A stretch of DNA of 64,000 nt from RPQJ01 sp963754125 (GCA_963754125.1 CAVWEX010000002.1:558001-622000), one strand, 5' to 3'. Shown: positions 1 through 11,080, numbered from the stretch's first letter. Numbers and translations: made by a program. Notes: generated by a model from the sequence alone, not told the origin.

Positions 1-1242
1 TGTCGGCGACGACGGACTCGTCGAGTTTCTGCGAGCTCAGGTACAGCGGTTCCGCCGGGACCCCGGCGGCAGGAACGGTCGGCAGCGCGTACACGACGCG
101 CGAGCCGGAGGCGTCCGAGACGAGTGCCGCGGGCCGACCCTGGTACACGGCGCGGTTCATGCCCGCATCGAGCTTCACGACCGCGCCGTCGAAACGCGAG
201 ACGACCGTGGCGTTGCGCGCCACCGTGTGCCCGATCACCACGCGCCGCGCACCGACCTGCTGCAGGAACGGCTTGCAGCACGTCCGCCTCGGCGCACTCG
301 TTGCAGAACGCGGCGCCCCGGTACCAGTTGGGACCGGTGGGCCCGAGCAGCGGGGCGTCGTCGGCGACGCGGAACCGCTCGACGGCCGGCGCCAGCGCGT
401 CGCGTCCGGCGCCGGCCGGCATCGCCTGCAATCGGGCAGCGGCGGCCTCCGCACGGCGGGCGTAGGCGTCCTCGAACTCGACCAGGCCGCGCGGCGCGCA
501 GCGTGGATTCGGCCACCAGGTACTCGTTCACGGCCGCGGCGTAGTCGCGGTTCAGCGTCTCGATGCCGCGGCCCTGCAGCAACGTCGAGGGCCCGCCGTG
601 CATGTAGACCGTGTCGTTGATGCGCACGACCGCGGGCAGGCCGAGCAGCCACTGCCCGTACGGGCCCTGCGGTCCGAGGAGCCGGCGATGCGCGAAGAAT
701 CCCGGCGGAAACAATCGCTCGAAGTCGGCCACGGTCGTCCCCGACTGGCGGGACAGGAAGGCGTCGCGCTGGCGGGAGCGTTCGTCGGGATCCTCGTCCG
801 CCGCGTACGGCGCGAACTCGTCCGCCGCGACGTAGCGCAGGTCGCCGAGCACGTTCATCGCCTCGTGGTTGCCGAGCACCACGTGGACCCGGCCGCCGGC
901 CGCTTCGGCCTCGCGCTGCAGGCGCATCAGCAGGTCCATGACCCTGCGCGAGTCCGCGCCGCGGTCGAGCAGGTCGCCGAGGCTCACGAGGTGCGTCTTG
1001 CCGCCCGTCCAGCGCAGCTCGGCGTCGACGACGCCCACCGACTGCAGCAGGGCGGTCAGCTCGGCGTGGGCGCCGTGCACGTCGGCGAAGGCGACCACGC
1101 GCTCGATACCACTCCAGGTGACGGGGGAAGCCTCGGTCGCAGCGGCCGCGGCGCTGGCGGCCCCGACCGCGCCGGCGGTCCAGGCGAGGACGCCCAGCAC
1201 CCGGCTCCGGAACAGCGCCGATCGGTCGCGTTGGTTCGGCAT
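1..1242 (-). CDS. Exported metallophosphoesterase, 3' end off the window, two frameshifts
   Basis: Calcineurin-like metallophosphoesterase. The ATG at 1242 follows a GGAGGAG site and opens an N-terminal signal peptide ending in an Ala-rich stretch, so the product is periplasmic or secreted. The metal-binding signatures appear in family order: FADVHG, then GDLLDRG, then GNHEAMN, and later IGHTVARNA. Reading is continuous only to about 490, where one extra base shifts the frame. A second extra base near 275 restores the frame carrying the last histidine motif, and the gene then stays open to the window edge. It lies 19 bases downstream of a kinase-like gene on the same strand, so the two are probably co-transcribed. 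The substrate (phosphoester, protein or nucleotide) cannot be told from sequence. The family call is firm, and the frameshifts look like sequence errors. Confidence 0.82.
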
Positions 1243-1261
1243 GCGATCGCCTCCTCCGAGA

Positions 1262-2224
1262 TCAGAAGGTCCCGATCTTGCCCGAGTCCACGTCCTGGAG
1301 GAGGCGCTGCAGCAGTCGCCACACCCGATTGACCTCGGATCGGGCGAGGCCGACCTGGACGGTGTCCTTGGACGTGCGCACGCCACGCTGCGGCCCGACG
1401 TTGGCTCCGGGGGGCAAGGCGACCCAGCGCCCGTCCTGCAGCTGCCACTGGGCAAGCACGCCGAGGCGTCGGTGCAGCTCGTCCTCGGTGACGTCCCGCA
1501 GCCGCTTGACCGTGTCGGCGGGCAGCCGGTTCACGCGCAGCGACTTCCACAGCTGGCCCCGATCGCTCTCGTTGTATGCGAAGGCGACGCCGTTGTCGAT
1601 CGAGAATACGCGCGCGCCGTCCTCGGCCCGCGAGATCAGGAAGTTGCCGACGTTCGAGTCGCCGTGCTCGATGAGCCAGGTGAGCACGTTGAGCTGGCCG
1701 ATGTGCCGGGCGTACACGGCATCGGCGGCGAAGCGCGCCGGTTCGTACACGTCGGCAATCACCTTGACCTCCTGCAGCCAGTACTGCAGCACCACCAGCA
1801 CCTCGTCGGAGCCCCGGAACGTGGGCTTCGCTTCCGGCGCGTAGGGGCGCAGCTCCGCTACCGGCACCATGCGCAGCGCCGTGGGGGGCACCACGTACTC
1901 CGCCGGGTCGAGGAACAGCTTCTGCAGCTCGTAGGCCGCGATGTCGTAGCGGGGGCGGTTGTTGAAGTCCTCGGCGCCGGGCTCCGCGCGGCGCAGCTTC
2001 ACCCGATACGGCGGCTCGCCGGAGAAGGACAGCTCGGCCTTGAGCGTGATGTCACCCTTGGCCTTGGGTCGGCTGATCTCGGCGGTGGCGATCCGGAACG
2101 GTTCGGTGGCGAGCTCGCGCTCGAGCTCGTCGGCTGGGCGGGGGACGTTGAGGTCCTGCGCGATGAGATGCGGGGTCCACGCGACGGTCAGGACCGCCAG
2201 CAGTGTTGCGATTTGTCGGGTCAC
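1262..2224 (-). CDS. Exported PI3/PI4-kinase-like protein
   Basis: A protein of about 320 residues with a hydrophobic N-terminal export signal. The GTG at 2224 is preferred over a TTG at 2257 because GGGAG lies 10 bases upstream of the GTG and the signal peptide then begins at once. The C-terminal half contains HGDSNVGNFLI and, about 13 residues later, FSIDNGVAF. These match the catalytic loop (D-x-x-x-x-N) and the metal-binding D-N-G of the PI3/PI4-kinase superfamily, most like type II PI4-kinases. The upstream part has lysines that could serve for ATP binding, but I cannot identify the residue. Kinases of this fold with a signal peptide are unusual. Immediately downstream is an exported metallophosphoesterase, suggesting a kinase/phosphatase pair. 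Function and substrate are unknown. Confidence 0.6.
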   Translation of the reverse strand: MTRQIATLLAVLTVAWTPHLIAQDLNVPRPADELERELATEPFRIATAEISRPKAKGDITLKAELSFSGEPPYRVKLRRAEPGAEDFNNRPRYDIAAYELQKLFLDPAEYVVPPTALRMVPVAELRPYAPEAKPTFRGSDEVLVVLQYWLQEVKVIADVYEPARFAADAVYARHIGQLNVLTWLIEHGDSNVGNFLISRAEDGARVFSIDNGVAFAYNESDRGQLWKSLRVNRLPADTVKRLRDVTEDELHRRLGVLAQWQLQDGRWVALPPGANVGPQRGVRTSKDTVQVGLARSEVNRVWRLLQRLLQDVDSGKIGTF

Positions 2225-2306
2225 GAGTTCTGGACTCCCACGGTCAGGCCCGGACAAAGGTTAGCCCGTGGCGACGGCTGACCGCAAAGCGCCTCGCGTG
2301 GCGTCT

Positions 2307-3794
2307 CTAGCGTCCGGCACTGACCCGGCGGCCGACGTAAATCACGAATTGGTTGTCGTCCGCCTCGAAGTGGCCGACCTCGATGGCTGCGAGTCCGCCA
2401 CAGCGCGCCATCGTCGCCAGGAAGGGCTCCGTCCGGCTGCGCTTCATGATGAACAGGTTGCGCTCGCGTGCCGCGAGCTCGTCGCAGAGGTTCTCCTCCG
2501 CCAGGAACTTGGAATACTCCAGCCCCGGCTGCGCGAAGTGCACGCTCTCGATCTTCCTGTCGAGATACAGGGCCAGCCCGTAGAACGGCCGCATGCCGAC
2601 GAACGCGAGTTCCTCCACTGAGCTGAGGTCGGTCGCCTGCCGGATCGCGACGGCCATGGCCCGCGCATCGCGGTTCGCCGGCCAGTAGGCCAGCGTTCCC
2701 TTGGCCGCGAGCAGCAGCGCGGCTGTTACGCCGGCAATCCAGGCCGTCCGCCGGATGTCGAGCCAGTTCCAGCGCGCCAGTGGGCGCGCCAGCAGCAGCG
2801 CCAGCGGCACGAACAGCGGCAGGATGTAGAGCTGCAGCCTGGAGCGAGCGAGGAAGAACACCGCCAGTGGCAGCAGCAACCAGTAGAGGAGCAGCAGCAG
2901 TTCGCGGTCCCGCGCCCGGACTCGTTCCCGAAGCCTCCGCCAGGTGGCCCGCGGCCCGCCGCAAGAGGCGAGGGCGAACGCCCACCACGGCAGCGCGCCC
3001 ACCAGCAGGACGGGAAGGTAGATCTCGAACCCTCCGTACCACTCCGAGTTGCGCTTGTGCACGCCCGTGAAGACACGGTCGTACACCTCGTAGCCCAGGA
3101 AATAGCCGAGCCGGTCGGGCTGCTGGTAGACGATCACCCCGAACCACGTAAATGCGACCAGCGCGAAGGCGGCGAGGCCCGCGGGCCGGAACAGGCCTCG
3201 CAGCCCGGCCCGGTCATGCACGGCGAGGAACGCGACCATGGCGCCGAGCGGCAGCAGCCCGGGCGGTCCCTTGGTCATGAACGCGAGACCCCACGCGATC
3301 CACATCACGAGCACCCAGCGGTGCCGATCTGAGCCTTCGCGGCGCCAGGCTTCGACGAATGAGAACATCGCCGCGGTCTCGAAGAACACGAGCAACACGT
3401 CAGTCGAGACGATGTTCGCAGCGACCACCGGTCCGAGCGAGAGCGACCAGATCACGGCCGGCAACCAGGGCTTCGCGGTGCACAGGCGCCGGCCGATGCC
3501 GAAGACCAGCAGGCCCGTTCCGACGAAGGCGAGTGCGCCCGGAAGGCGCGCGCCCCACTCGTTATGGCCGAGCAGCCCGACGCCGGCGGCGATCGCCCAG
3601 TAGGTGATCGGCGGCTTCGTCAGGTGCGCGTGCTCTCCGTCGAGCGTGGGCACGAGCCAGTCGCCGCTCTCGAGCATATTGAGGCCGGCCGCGGTGTAGC
3701 GGCCTTCGTCCGGTTCCCAGATGGCACGGGTTCCCTGGAAGACGAAAGCCATCAGGACCAGCAGGGCGATGAGCCACCAGGGCGGACGACGCAT
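2307..3794 (-). CDS. GT39/ArnT-like membrane glycosyltransferase
   Basis: A polytopic inner-membrane protein of 495 residues with about ten hydrophobic segments. Near the N terminus it has WEPDEGRYTAAGLNML followed by TKPPITYW, the acidic catalytic loop typical of the ArnT/PMT (GT39, GT83) superfamily. These enzymes transfer a sugar from a polyprenyl-phosphate carrier to an acceptor on the periplasmic face, such as lipid A or protein. The C-terminal 100 residues form a soluble periplasmic domain. The ATG at 3794 sits 2 bases after the aceK stop, so translation is probably coupled. No aminoarabinose genes lie nearby, so lipid A modification is only one option. Donor and acceptor are unknown. 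Confidence 0.8.
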   Translation of the reverse strand: MRRPPWWLIALLVLMAFVFQGTRAIWEPDEGRYTAAGLNMLESGDWLVPTLDGEHAHLTKPPITYWAIAAGVGLLGHNEWGARLPGALAFVGTGLLVFGIGRRLCTAKPWLPAVIWSLSLGPVVAANIVSTDVLLVFFETAAMFSFVEAWRREGSDRHRWVLVMWIAWGLAFMTKGPPGLLPLGAMVAFLAVHDRAGLRGLFRPAGLAAFALVAFTWFGVIVYQQPDRLGYFLGYEVYDRVFTGVHKRNSEWYGGFEIYLPVLLVGALPWWAFALASCGGPRATWRRLRERVRARDRELLLLLYWLLLPLAVFFLARSRLQLYILPLFVPLALLLARPLARWNWLDIRRTAWIAGVTAALLLAAKGTLAYWPANRDARAMAVAIRQATDLSSVEELAFVGMRPFYGLALYLDRKIESVHFAQPGLEYSKFLAEENLCDELAARERNLFIMKRSRTEPFLATMARCGGLAAIEVGHFEADDNQFVIYVGRRVSAGR

Positions 3795-3796
3795 GG

Positions 3797-5548
3797 TCAG
3801 AGGCTGCTGAAAACCCGAACGCGATGCCTGTGGTAGGGCAGCACCTCGAGCACCTCGCCTTCCCGCAGGCGCTCCTGGATGCCGCGCCACCACTCGGCGG
3901 TGAGGATCTCGCGGTGCGCGCCCAGGAACACGTCCTTCAGGTGCGGGTCGAAGCCGAGGAAGTTGAGGAAGGTCTCCGGGAACACGTCGTTGTCCGCGAC
4001 GTAGTACCAGGTCTCGGCAAGCATCTCGTCTTCCTCGTAGCGCGATTCCGGCACTTCCCGGAAGCGGCAGTCCGTCACGAGGCACAGCTCGTCGTAGTCG
4101 TAGAAGATCACGCGCCCGTGGCGCGTCACGCCGAAGTTCTTGAGCAGCAGGTCGCCGGGAAAGATGTTGGTGACCGCAAGGTCGCGGATCGCCTGCCCGT
4201 AGTCGAGCACCGCCTTCTCCGCCTGCTCGCGCGTCGCCGTGCGCACGTACAGGTTGAGCGGCGTCATGCGCCGCTCGATGTACATGTGGTCGATCACGAG
4301 CTCGACACCGTCCTCGTGCACGGTGTCGGAGGTCTCGGTCAGCAGTTCCTCGAGCAGGTCCGGCGCGAAGCGTGCCCTGGGGAACTTGATGAGCTTGAAC
4401 TCCTGCGCGTCCACGAGGCGCCCGGCCCGGTCGCGCTTGAAGACGAGGTCGTACTTCTCGAGCACGTCCTGCCGAAGGATGTTCTTCTGCACCGGGAAAT
4501 GGTCGCGGATCAGCTTGAAGACCACGTCGAAGGAGGGCAGGGTGAAGCACACCATCACCAGGCCCTTCTCGCCCGGCGCGAGCACGAACTGGTCGTCGGA
4601 GTGCTGAAGATGGCGGAACAGCTCGCGGTAGCGCTCGGTCTTGCCCTGCTTGGCGCGGCCGAGCACCGTGTAAAGCTCGCTCACCGGCTTGAGAGGGAGG
4701 ATGCCCTTGAGGAACTTCACCACCTCGCCGACGTGGGCGAGGTCGACGTGGAAGTAGGAGCGCGTGAAGCTGAACAGCACGCTCACCGAGCTCTCGTCGA
4801 GCATGACGGCGTCCACTACGACGCCGCTCTCGTGGTTGCGAAGTGCGACGACGAAGGGCAGCGTCCACCCGCGGCCGCTGATGCGGCCGACGAGGTACGC
4901 GCGGGTCATCTGGTAAAAGACCTCCTTGATCACCTCGATCTTCTCGACCGTGCGTCGCTCGCCGCCGGTGCCGAGCGAGGCCTTGATCTCGTCCGCCACC
5001 CGCTTGACGCTCAGCTCGAAGTCGCGGTACGGGGTCCGGAACCGGAAGTCGGCGAGCAGTTCCTCGACCAGCAGGTCGACCGAGCCGCGATTGACGTAGT
5101 CCTTGGTCTCGACATGGGTCGTGACGCTGCCGAGCGGGTCGAGGTCGAGCGCAAAGAACTCGACCGCCGGGTCGACGCCGACGGTGCCGAAGGTCTTGCG
5201 GGTGATCGAGCAGAAGTAGGTCTTCTTGAACTCGTTGTCCGGCAGCGGATCGATGAGCTCCGCAAAGCGGCGCTTGATGCTCGACCAGAGGGCGCGCTCG
5301 TGAACCTCCTCGCCGAGCTTGCGCCGCATCAGCTCGACGCCGGTGTCGACGTACCTCGAATAGAGGCCGATGCGCTCGACGGCGTCGAGCTGGCTGCCGT
5401 GCCAGTCGCGTTCCTCGAAGCGGGCGCGGGCGCGTGCGGTGACGGCACGGAAATCCGCGTTGTAGTCCGCGAACGCGTCGACCAGCGCCTGCGCGCAGTC
5501 CTGCACGAGCTCGTCCCGCGAGCCCGCCCTGGCGACCGACAGGTTCAA
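3797..5548 (-). CDS. aceK: Isocitrate dehydrogenase kinase/phosphatase
   Basis: AceK phosphorylates and dephosphorylates isocitrate dehydrogenase, moving carbon between the TCA cycle and the glyoxylate bypass. The 583-residue length matches the family. Residues 324-329 (APGEKG) form the ATP loop, and K345 lies in the following strand where the ATP-binding lysine is expected. FPGDLLLKNFG and FYDYDE further on are the catalytic and metal-binding segments. Translation starts at a TTG (5548) with AGGAAGG eight bases upstream. It follows icd by 46 bases on the same strand, putting enzyme and regulator in one transcript. In E. coli aceK sits with aceBA instead, and isocitrate lyase and malate synthase are not in this window. 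No frameshift. The identification is secure. Confidence 0.97.
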   Translation of the reverse strand: MNLSVARAGSRDELVQDCAQALVDAFADYNADFRAVTARARARFEERDWHGSQLDAVERIGLYSRYVDTGVELMRRKLGEEVHERALWSSIKRRFAELIDPLPDNEFKKTYFCSITRKTFGTVGVDPAVEFFALDLDPLGSVTTHVETKDYVNRGSVDLLVEELLADFRFRTPYRDFELSVKRVADEIKASLGTGGERRTVEKIEVIKEVFYQMTRAYLVGRISGRGWTLPFVVALRNHESGVVVDAVMLDESSVSVLFSFTRSYFHVDLAHVGEVVKFLKGILPLKPVSELYTVLGRAKQGKTERYRELFRHLQHSDDQFVLAPGEKGLVMVCFTLPSFDVVFKLIRDHFPVQKNILRQDVLEKYDLVFKRDRAGRLVDAQEFKLIKFPRARFAPDLLEELLTETSDTVHEDGVELVIDHMYIERRMTPLNLYVRTATREQAEKAVLDYGQAIRDLAVTNIFPGDLLLKNFGVTRHGRVIFYDYDELCLVTDCRFREVPESRYEEDEMLAETWYYVADNDVFPETFLNFLGFDPHLKDVFLGAHREILTAEWWRGIQERLREGEVLEVLPYHRHRVRVFSSL

Positions 5549-5594
5549 GGTCTCAGCCTTCCTTGCCTGGCGACTTTCGTTCGACGCCCGGCGC

Positions 5595-6896
<1,302 letters not shown>

Positions 6897-6971
6897 CGCT
6901 CGGCTCCGGGAATCACGACGGGAAGGGGCTGGAATCCTAGCACAAAGGTAGCCGTGGCCCCGGGCCCGGCG

Positions 6972-8219
6972 TCAACGCAGCTCGGCGACGGCGGTACGCA
7001 ACTGCAGCGGCTCGCCGGCGTCCGTCCAGGCGAACAGCAGGCGATTGCCGCTGCGCGTCATCTGCGGAAATCCGCTGCTGCGCGTCGCACTCGATCGCGC
7101 GACCGTCACCGGCGGGCCGGCGGCGCCCTCGCGGGTGAACGGCTGCACCCGGATCTCGGCACCGACCGCCGATTCGTCGAGCCAGCTCACCACAGCGCGA
7201 CCGTTCTCGAGCAGGACGACGTCGACCCGGCCGGCCACGCGGCCGGCGGCCACTTCGATCGGAGCAGCGAACGTACGGCCCGCGTCCGACGAGAAAGCGA
7301 GCCGCACGCGCGGCCGGTCGGGTGCGGTGAACCACGCGACGGCGACCTCGTTGCCGCGCGCGTCGATGGCCGGCCCGTTGACCGGGCAGGCCGGCATGTG
7401 CCAGCCGTCGGCATGCACTGTTTGCGGCGCCGACCAGCCCGACGGCGTCAATCGCACCACGGCGACGTCGCGGGTTTCCGTCGGGCTGCGGTCGCGGTAA
7501 ACGACGATCGGACCTTCGGCGGACATCGCGGCATCGGTCTGGCAGCAGTCGCAGACCCGCGTGTCGAGCTCGGCCCCCGGGCCATGGAGACTGCCCGTGG
7601 GATCGACCTCGGCCGATCGCAAGGTCATCGCGCCGCCTGCCCCGTGATCGTGGTCGCCCGCCGTGTGCCGTCCGTCGAGCCAGACCGCCAGGAATCCCGC
7701 CTCGTGGGCCAGCAGCGTGACGAACCCGTGCTCCGTCGGCGTGCCGTCGTCGTGCGGCGTCAGCGGCGCCGACCAGGTCCGGCCGGCATCCCGCGACACC
7801 GCCATGCGGATGTCGTACGAGTAAACGTTCTCGGGTCGCTGCTGCAGCCAGTGCGCGATGCGGAGGCCTTCGGCACCCGCGACCACCGAGGGAAAGTCCG
7901 CCCAGTTGACGAACCAGTCCGTGCCGCTCGCCACCAGGCTCGACTCACCCCAGGCCGCGCCCTCCCACGCGGCGTACCTGAGTTCGTGACCGCCACCGGC
8001 GCGCGGTTGCAGCCAGCTCATGAGCAGCGTGTCGTCCGGCCCGGCCGCGAGGTGCGGATAGCGGCTGCCCGGCCCGCCGGGGTTCGCGACCTCGCGCACC
8101 TCGCCCAGCCAGGGCCGCTCGCCGTCGCCCGGCGTGCAGGCCGCCGCAAGGACGACAAAGCCGACTGAAAAGCCGACTGATATGATCAGTCGCGTCGATC
8201 GCAGCCGGGGAAGCAGCAT
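6972..8219 (-). CDS. BNR-repeat (sialidase-fold) lipoprotein
   Basis: A 415-residue protein with an N-terminal lipobox (VLAAAC near residue 28), so likely a periplasmic or outer-membrane lipoprotein. The body is a six-bladed-propeller type: Asp-box/BNR signatures SRDAGRTWSAP and SSDAGRTFAAP are present, with alternating WADFPSVV and VAWFTAPDRP blade strands. A CDCCQTD segment in the middle is unusual and might bind metal or form disulfides. The Arg triad of true sialidases cannot be confirmed, so enzymatic activity is not claimed. The ATG at 8219 lies only 9 bases from the divergent ATG of the next gene and has no obvious Shine-Dalgarno sequence, so the start is less certain than the family. 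Confidence 0.75.
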   Translation of the reverse strand: MLLPRLRSTRLIISVGFSVGFVVLAAACTPGDGERPWLGEVREVANPGGPGSRYPHLAAGPDDTLLMSWLQPRAGGGHELRYAAWEGAAWGESSLVASGTDWFVNWADFPSVVAGAEGLRIAHWLQQRPENVYSYDIRMAVSRDAGRTWSAPLTPHDDGTPTEHGFVTLLAHEAGFLAVWLDGRHTAGDHDHGAGGAMTLRSAEVDPTGSLHGPGAELDTRVCDCCQTDAAMSAEGPIVVYRDRSPTETRDVAVVRLTPSGWSAPQTVHADGWHMPACPVNGPAIDARGNEVAVAWFTAPDRPRVRLAFSSDAGRTFAAPIEVAAGRVAGRVDVVLLENGRAVVSWLDESAVGAEIRVQPFTREGAAGPPVTVARSSATRSSGFPQMTRSGNRLLFAWTDAGEPLQLRTAVAELR

Positions 8220-8228
8220 CGGGGGATC

Positions 8229-9062
8229 ATGAGCCGCGCAAGCCAGTTCGTCATCCTCCTCACGGCCGCGGGCGTTGCTGCGGCGTTCCTGCTCCCGGCG
8301 ATGCCGCAGCCCGTCGCCTACCACGACTTCGCGGACCAGCGCGCCATGCTCGGCATCGCGAACTTCGTCGATGTCGCGTCCAACGCGGGCTTCCTGCTGG
8401 CCGGAATCGCCGGCCTCGTGGTCGCGCTGCGCCCGCGCACGGTCTTCGAGCATCCGGCCGAGCGCTGGCCCTATGCGATCTTCTTCCTCGGCATGCTGTT
8501 GACCGCCGCGGGCTCGGCCTACTACCACCTCGCGCCGGACAACGAGCGCCTGTTCTGGGACCGGCTGCCCATGACGGTGGCGTTCATGTCCCTGATCGCC
8601 GCGCAGCTCGTGGACCGCATCAGCGTCCGCGGCGGGCTCGCGCTGCTCGTGCCGATGCTGCTCGTCGGCGCCGCGTCCGTCGTCTACTGGCTGGCGAGCG
8701 AGCGCGCCGGTGCGGGCAACGTGATTCCCTATGGCCTGCTGCAGGGATATGCGGTCGTCATGCTGCTGCTGCTGGCCGCGCTGTACCGATCGCGCTACAC
8801 GCGAGGCGCGGACATCTACTGGGTGTTCGGCGCGTACCTGGCGGCCAAGCTGTTCGAGGCGCTCGACGATGAGCTGCTGCGGCTCGGCGACGTCGTCAGC
8901 GGACATTCGCTGAAGCACCTGGCCGCCGCGTTCGCCGGCTTCATCGTCTGCCGCATGCTGTGGCGGCGGGTGCTCGATCCCCGGGCTACTGCGGCTCTGC
9001 CGGCTCCGACGGATCCCGCTCGACGAGTTCCGCCTGCTGCAGGTTCCGCTTCGATTCGCTGA
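8229..9062 (+). CDS. Ceramidase-like (CREST superfamily) membrane protein
   Basis: A polytopic inner-membrane protein of up to 277 residues with seven likely transmembrane helices. It carries the alkaline ceramidase/CREST layout: AYHDFAD near residue 30, SNAGFLLAG, SAYYHLAPDNERLFWDRLPM, and near the C terminus GHSLKHLAAAFAGF. The spaced Ser, Asp and three His residues are those that bind zinc in this superfamily, which suggests an amide hydrolase acting on lipids. GGGGG precedes the ATG. The last 77 bases overlap the convergent DUF6491 gene and encode a low-complexity tail, so the real end may be earlier, near residue 245, if a base error is present. The substrate lipid is unknown. Confidence 0.8.
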   Translation: MSRASQFVILLTAAGVAAAFLLPAMPQPVAYHDFADQRAMLGIANFVDVASNAGFLLAGIAGLVVALRPRTVFEHPAERWPYAIFFLGMLLTAAGSAYYHLAPDNERLFWDRLPMTVAFMSLIAAQLVDRISVRGGLALLVPMLLVGAASVVYWLASERAGAGNVIPYGLLQGYAVVMLLLLAALYRSRYTRGADIYWVFGAYLAAKLFEALDDELLRLGDVVSGHSLKHLAAAFAGFIVCRMLWRRVLDPRATAALPAPTDPARRVPPAAGSASIR

Positions 9063-9450
9063 CGACCCGTGTGTTGATCGGGCGGATGGTCTCGATGCGG
9101 CAGCGCACGCCGCCGATGCCGCCGCTCGCGCGGCGCACCGTCACGCTGTCGAAGCCCGCGTTGACGCGGCCGATCTGGTGCGAGATCGTGATGGTCGAGG
9201 CGAAGGCGAGGTCCGGGCAGCGCGGGAAGAACTCGATCAGGAAGGCCTCGTTGCTGCGCGTCCACAGGGCGATGCTGCGCTCGTCGAGCGCGGTCCAGCC
9301 ACGCAGGTGGCCGGAGTAGAAGAAACTGCGCACCGGCTCGCCGGCGTTGGCGCGGTACCACTCGATGCGCTCCTCGCGCGTCATCTGCGGCGAGCTCGCG
9401 CAGGCCGCGACGAGCTGCAGTGCGACCAAGGCGATCAGAGCTTTCTTCAC
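8986..9450 (-). CDS. DUF6491-type lipoprotein
   Basis: A 154-residue lipoprotein starting at a GTG (9450), with a short signal peptide and lipobox (LVAAC). The conserved core runs from residue 30: RIEWYRANAGEPV, SGHLRGWTALDERSIALWTRSNEA, then CPDL and RCRIETIRPI. I recognise this pattern as the DUF6491 family, common in gammaproteobacteria and of unknown function; it has two conserved cysteines. It is convergent with and overlaps the 3' end of the ceramidase-like gene, and divergent from the hydrolase gene at 9553. Confidence 0.75.
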   Translation of the reverse strand: MKKALIALVALQLVAACASSPQMTREERIEWYRANAGEPVRSFFYSGHLRGWTALDERSIALWTRSNEAFLIEFFPRCPDLAFASTITISHQIGRVNAGFDSVTVRRASGGIGGVRCRIETIRPINTRVVSESKRNLQQAELVERDPSEPAEPQ

Positions 9451-9552
9451 CGGCTTGCCCCTCGATGATCTCCGGCGCGGATTCGGGCCGGGTGCCGTCG
9501 TGTAGTATACGGTCGCCCCGCAGCGGCGGCGGTCTCCAGAGAATTAGCTGAC

Positions 9553-11080
9553 ATGCTGTCGCGGACACTGAAGATCCTAAAGATCGGCGGGCTGGTGCTT
9601 GGCGCGTCACTGGTCACGCTGCTCGCGGTCCGTGCCTACGACGTGCAACGTGGCCCGGACCTTCAGCCGTGGCACACGTTCGTGCCGGACGAGCTCGATC
9701 GCGAGCAACTGGCCGAGGCGGACTGGGACGATTACCTCGCCGCGGAAGATGCTGCTTTCGAACAGGTGCGGGAGCAGGTCACCGACCGGCTCGAGCCGGA
9801 GGCGCAGACGCCGTCCAACCGATACTTCCAGGGCAGCCCGATCTACCCGGGCCGCTTCGAGAACGACTGGAACCGTTCCTACGTGCTCGAGCCGGCCGGC
9901 GCCGCCGGTGGGCGCCGTCGTGTTTCTGCACGGGCTCACCGATTCGCCCTACAGCCTCCGTCACCTCGCGCGCCGGTATCGCGACCTGGGTTTCGTCGCC
10001 GTGGCGCCGCGCCTGCCGGCGCACGGCACCGTTCCGGCCGCGCTGACCGAGGTCGAGTGGGAGGACTGGTCCGAGGCGACGCGTCTCGCGGTGCGCGAGG
10101 CACGTCGGCGGGCCGGCCCGGGCGTGCCGCTGCACATCGTCGGATTTTCCAACGGCGGCGCGCTGGCGATGAAGTACGCGCTCGACGCCATCGGCGACGA
10201 GCGGCTCGAGCAGGCTGACCGCATCGTGCTCATCGCGCCGATGATCGGCATCACGAGCTTCGCGAGGTTCGCCGGCGTGTTCGGCTGGCCTGCCGTGCTG
10301 CCGGCCTTCGCCAAGGCGGCGTGGCTCGGGATCGTGCCGGAGTTCAATCCGTTCAAGTACAACTCGTTCCCGATCAACGGCGCGCGCCAGTCGTCCCTTC
10401 TGACCCGCGCGCTGCAGCGGCGCCTCAACCAGTACGCGCGCGAGGGACGGCTCGGGGGGTTGCCGCCCGTGCAGACGTTCCAGTCGGTCGTGGACTTCAC
10501 CGTCAGCACACGGGCGATCGTCACCGCGCTCTATGCGAACCTGCCGGCGAACGGCAGCGAACTCGTGCTGTTCGACTTCAACCGCAGCGCGCATCTCGGG
10601 CTGTTGATCCGGCCGGGCACCAATACGCTGCTGACGCGAATCCTGCCGCCGCCGCCGCGTCGCTTCCGGACGACCGTGATCACGAACGCCTCATCGGCCA
10701 GCGACGAGGTCGTCGAGCGCGTCACGGAAGCGGGTTCGACCACGGAGGTGGTCCGGGCACTCGGCCTCCGGTATCCGCTCGGCGTCTACTCGCTGTCGCA
10801 CCTTGCGCTGACGTTCCCGGTCAGCGACCCGCTCTACGGCATGCAGCCGGACGACAGCGAGGACTTCGGCGTCAATCTCGGCACGCTGGCGATGCGCGGC
10901 GAGCGGGGCATGCTGATCGTGAGCCAGGACTCGCTGACGCGAATCGCCTCGAACCCGTTCTTCCCCTACCTGCTCGGAGCGGGTCGAGGAGGGCATCGGA
11001 TCCGGGCCGGTGCAGGCGGCGCGCCGGCTCAGCGCCTCGGTGCGCCGGTCGGCGCCACCGGAATCGGCTCGACGAGGTAG
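9553..11080 (+). CDS. Membrane-anchored alpha/beta hydrolase, frameshifted
   Basis: A serine hydrolase with one N-terminal hydrophobic segment (residues 8-28), probably anchoring it to face the periplasm. After about 115 residues an extra base near 9900 moves the frame. The second frame carries FLHGLTDSPYS (oxyanion loop) and VGFSNGGALAMKY (nucleophile elbow G-F-S-N-G), then a long C-terminal region with PLGVYSLSHLAL containing a plausible catalytic histidine. Near 10976 another extra base is likely. Removing it gives a charged helix (ERVEEG) and a stop at 11087, instead of the low-complexity tail ending at 11080. The gene overlaps the convergent tolC-type gene at its 3' end. A TAGTATAC element at about 9500 is a possible -10 region. 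Esterase or lipase activity is likely, substrate unknown. Confidence 0.78.

Noticed and set aside
2307..4868. A very long open frame (853 codons) running across the glycosyltransferase and into aceK
   Set aside because: Only the part from 3794 down has real protein character; the rest is antiparallel or out-of-frame reading of aceK, which is common in GC-rich DNA.
9553..11080. Programmed +1 frameshifting or recoding
   Set aside because: Shifts occur in about 21 unrelated genes at different sequence contexts without slippery heptamers or stops. Sequence error explains them better.
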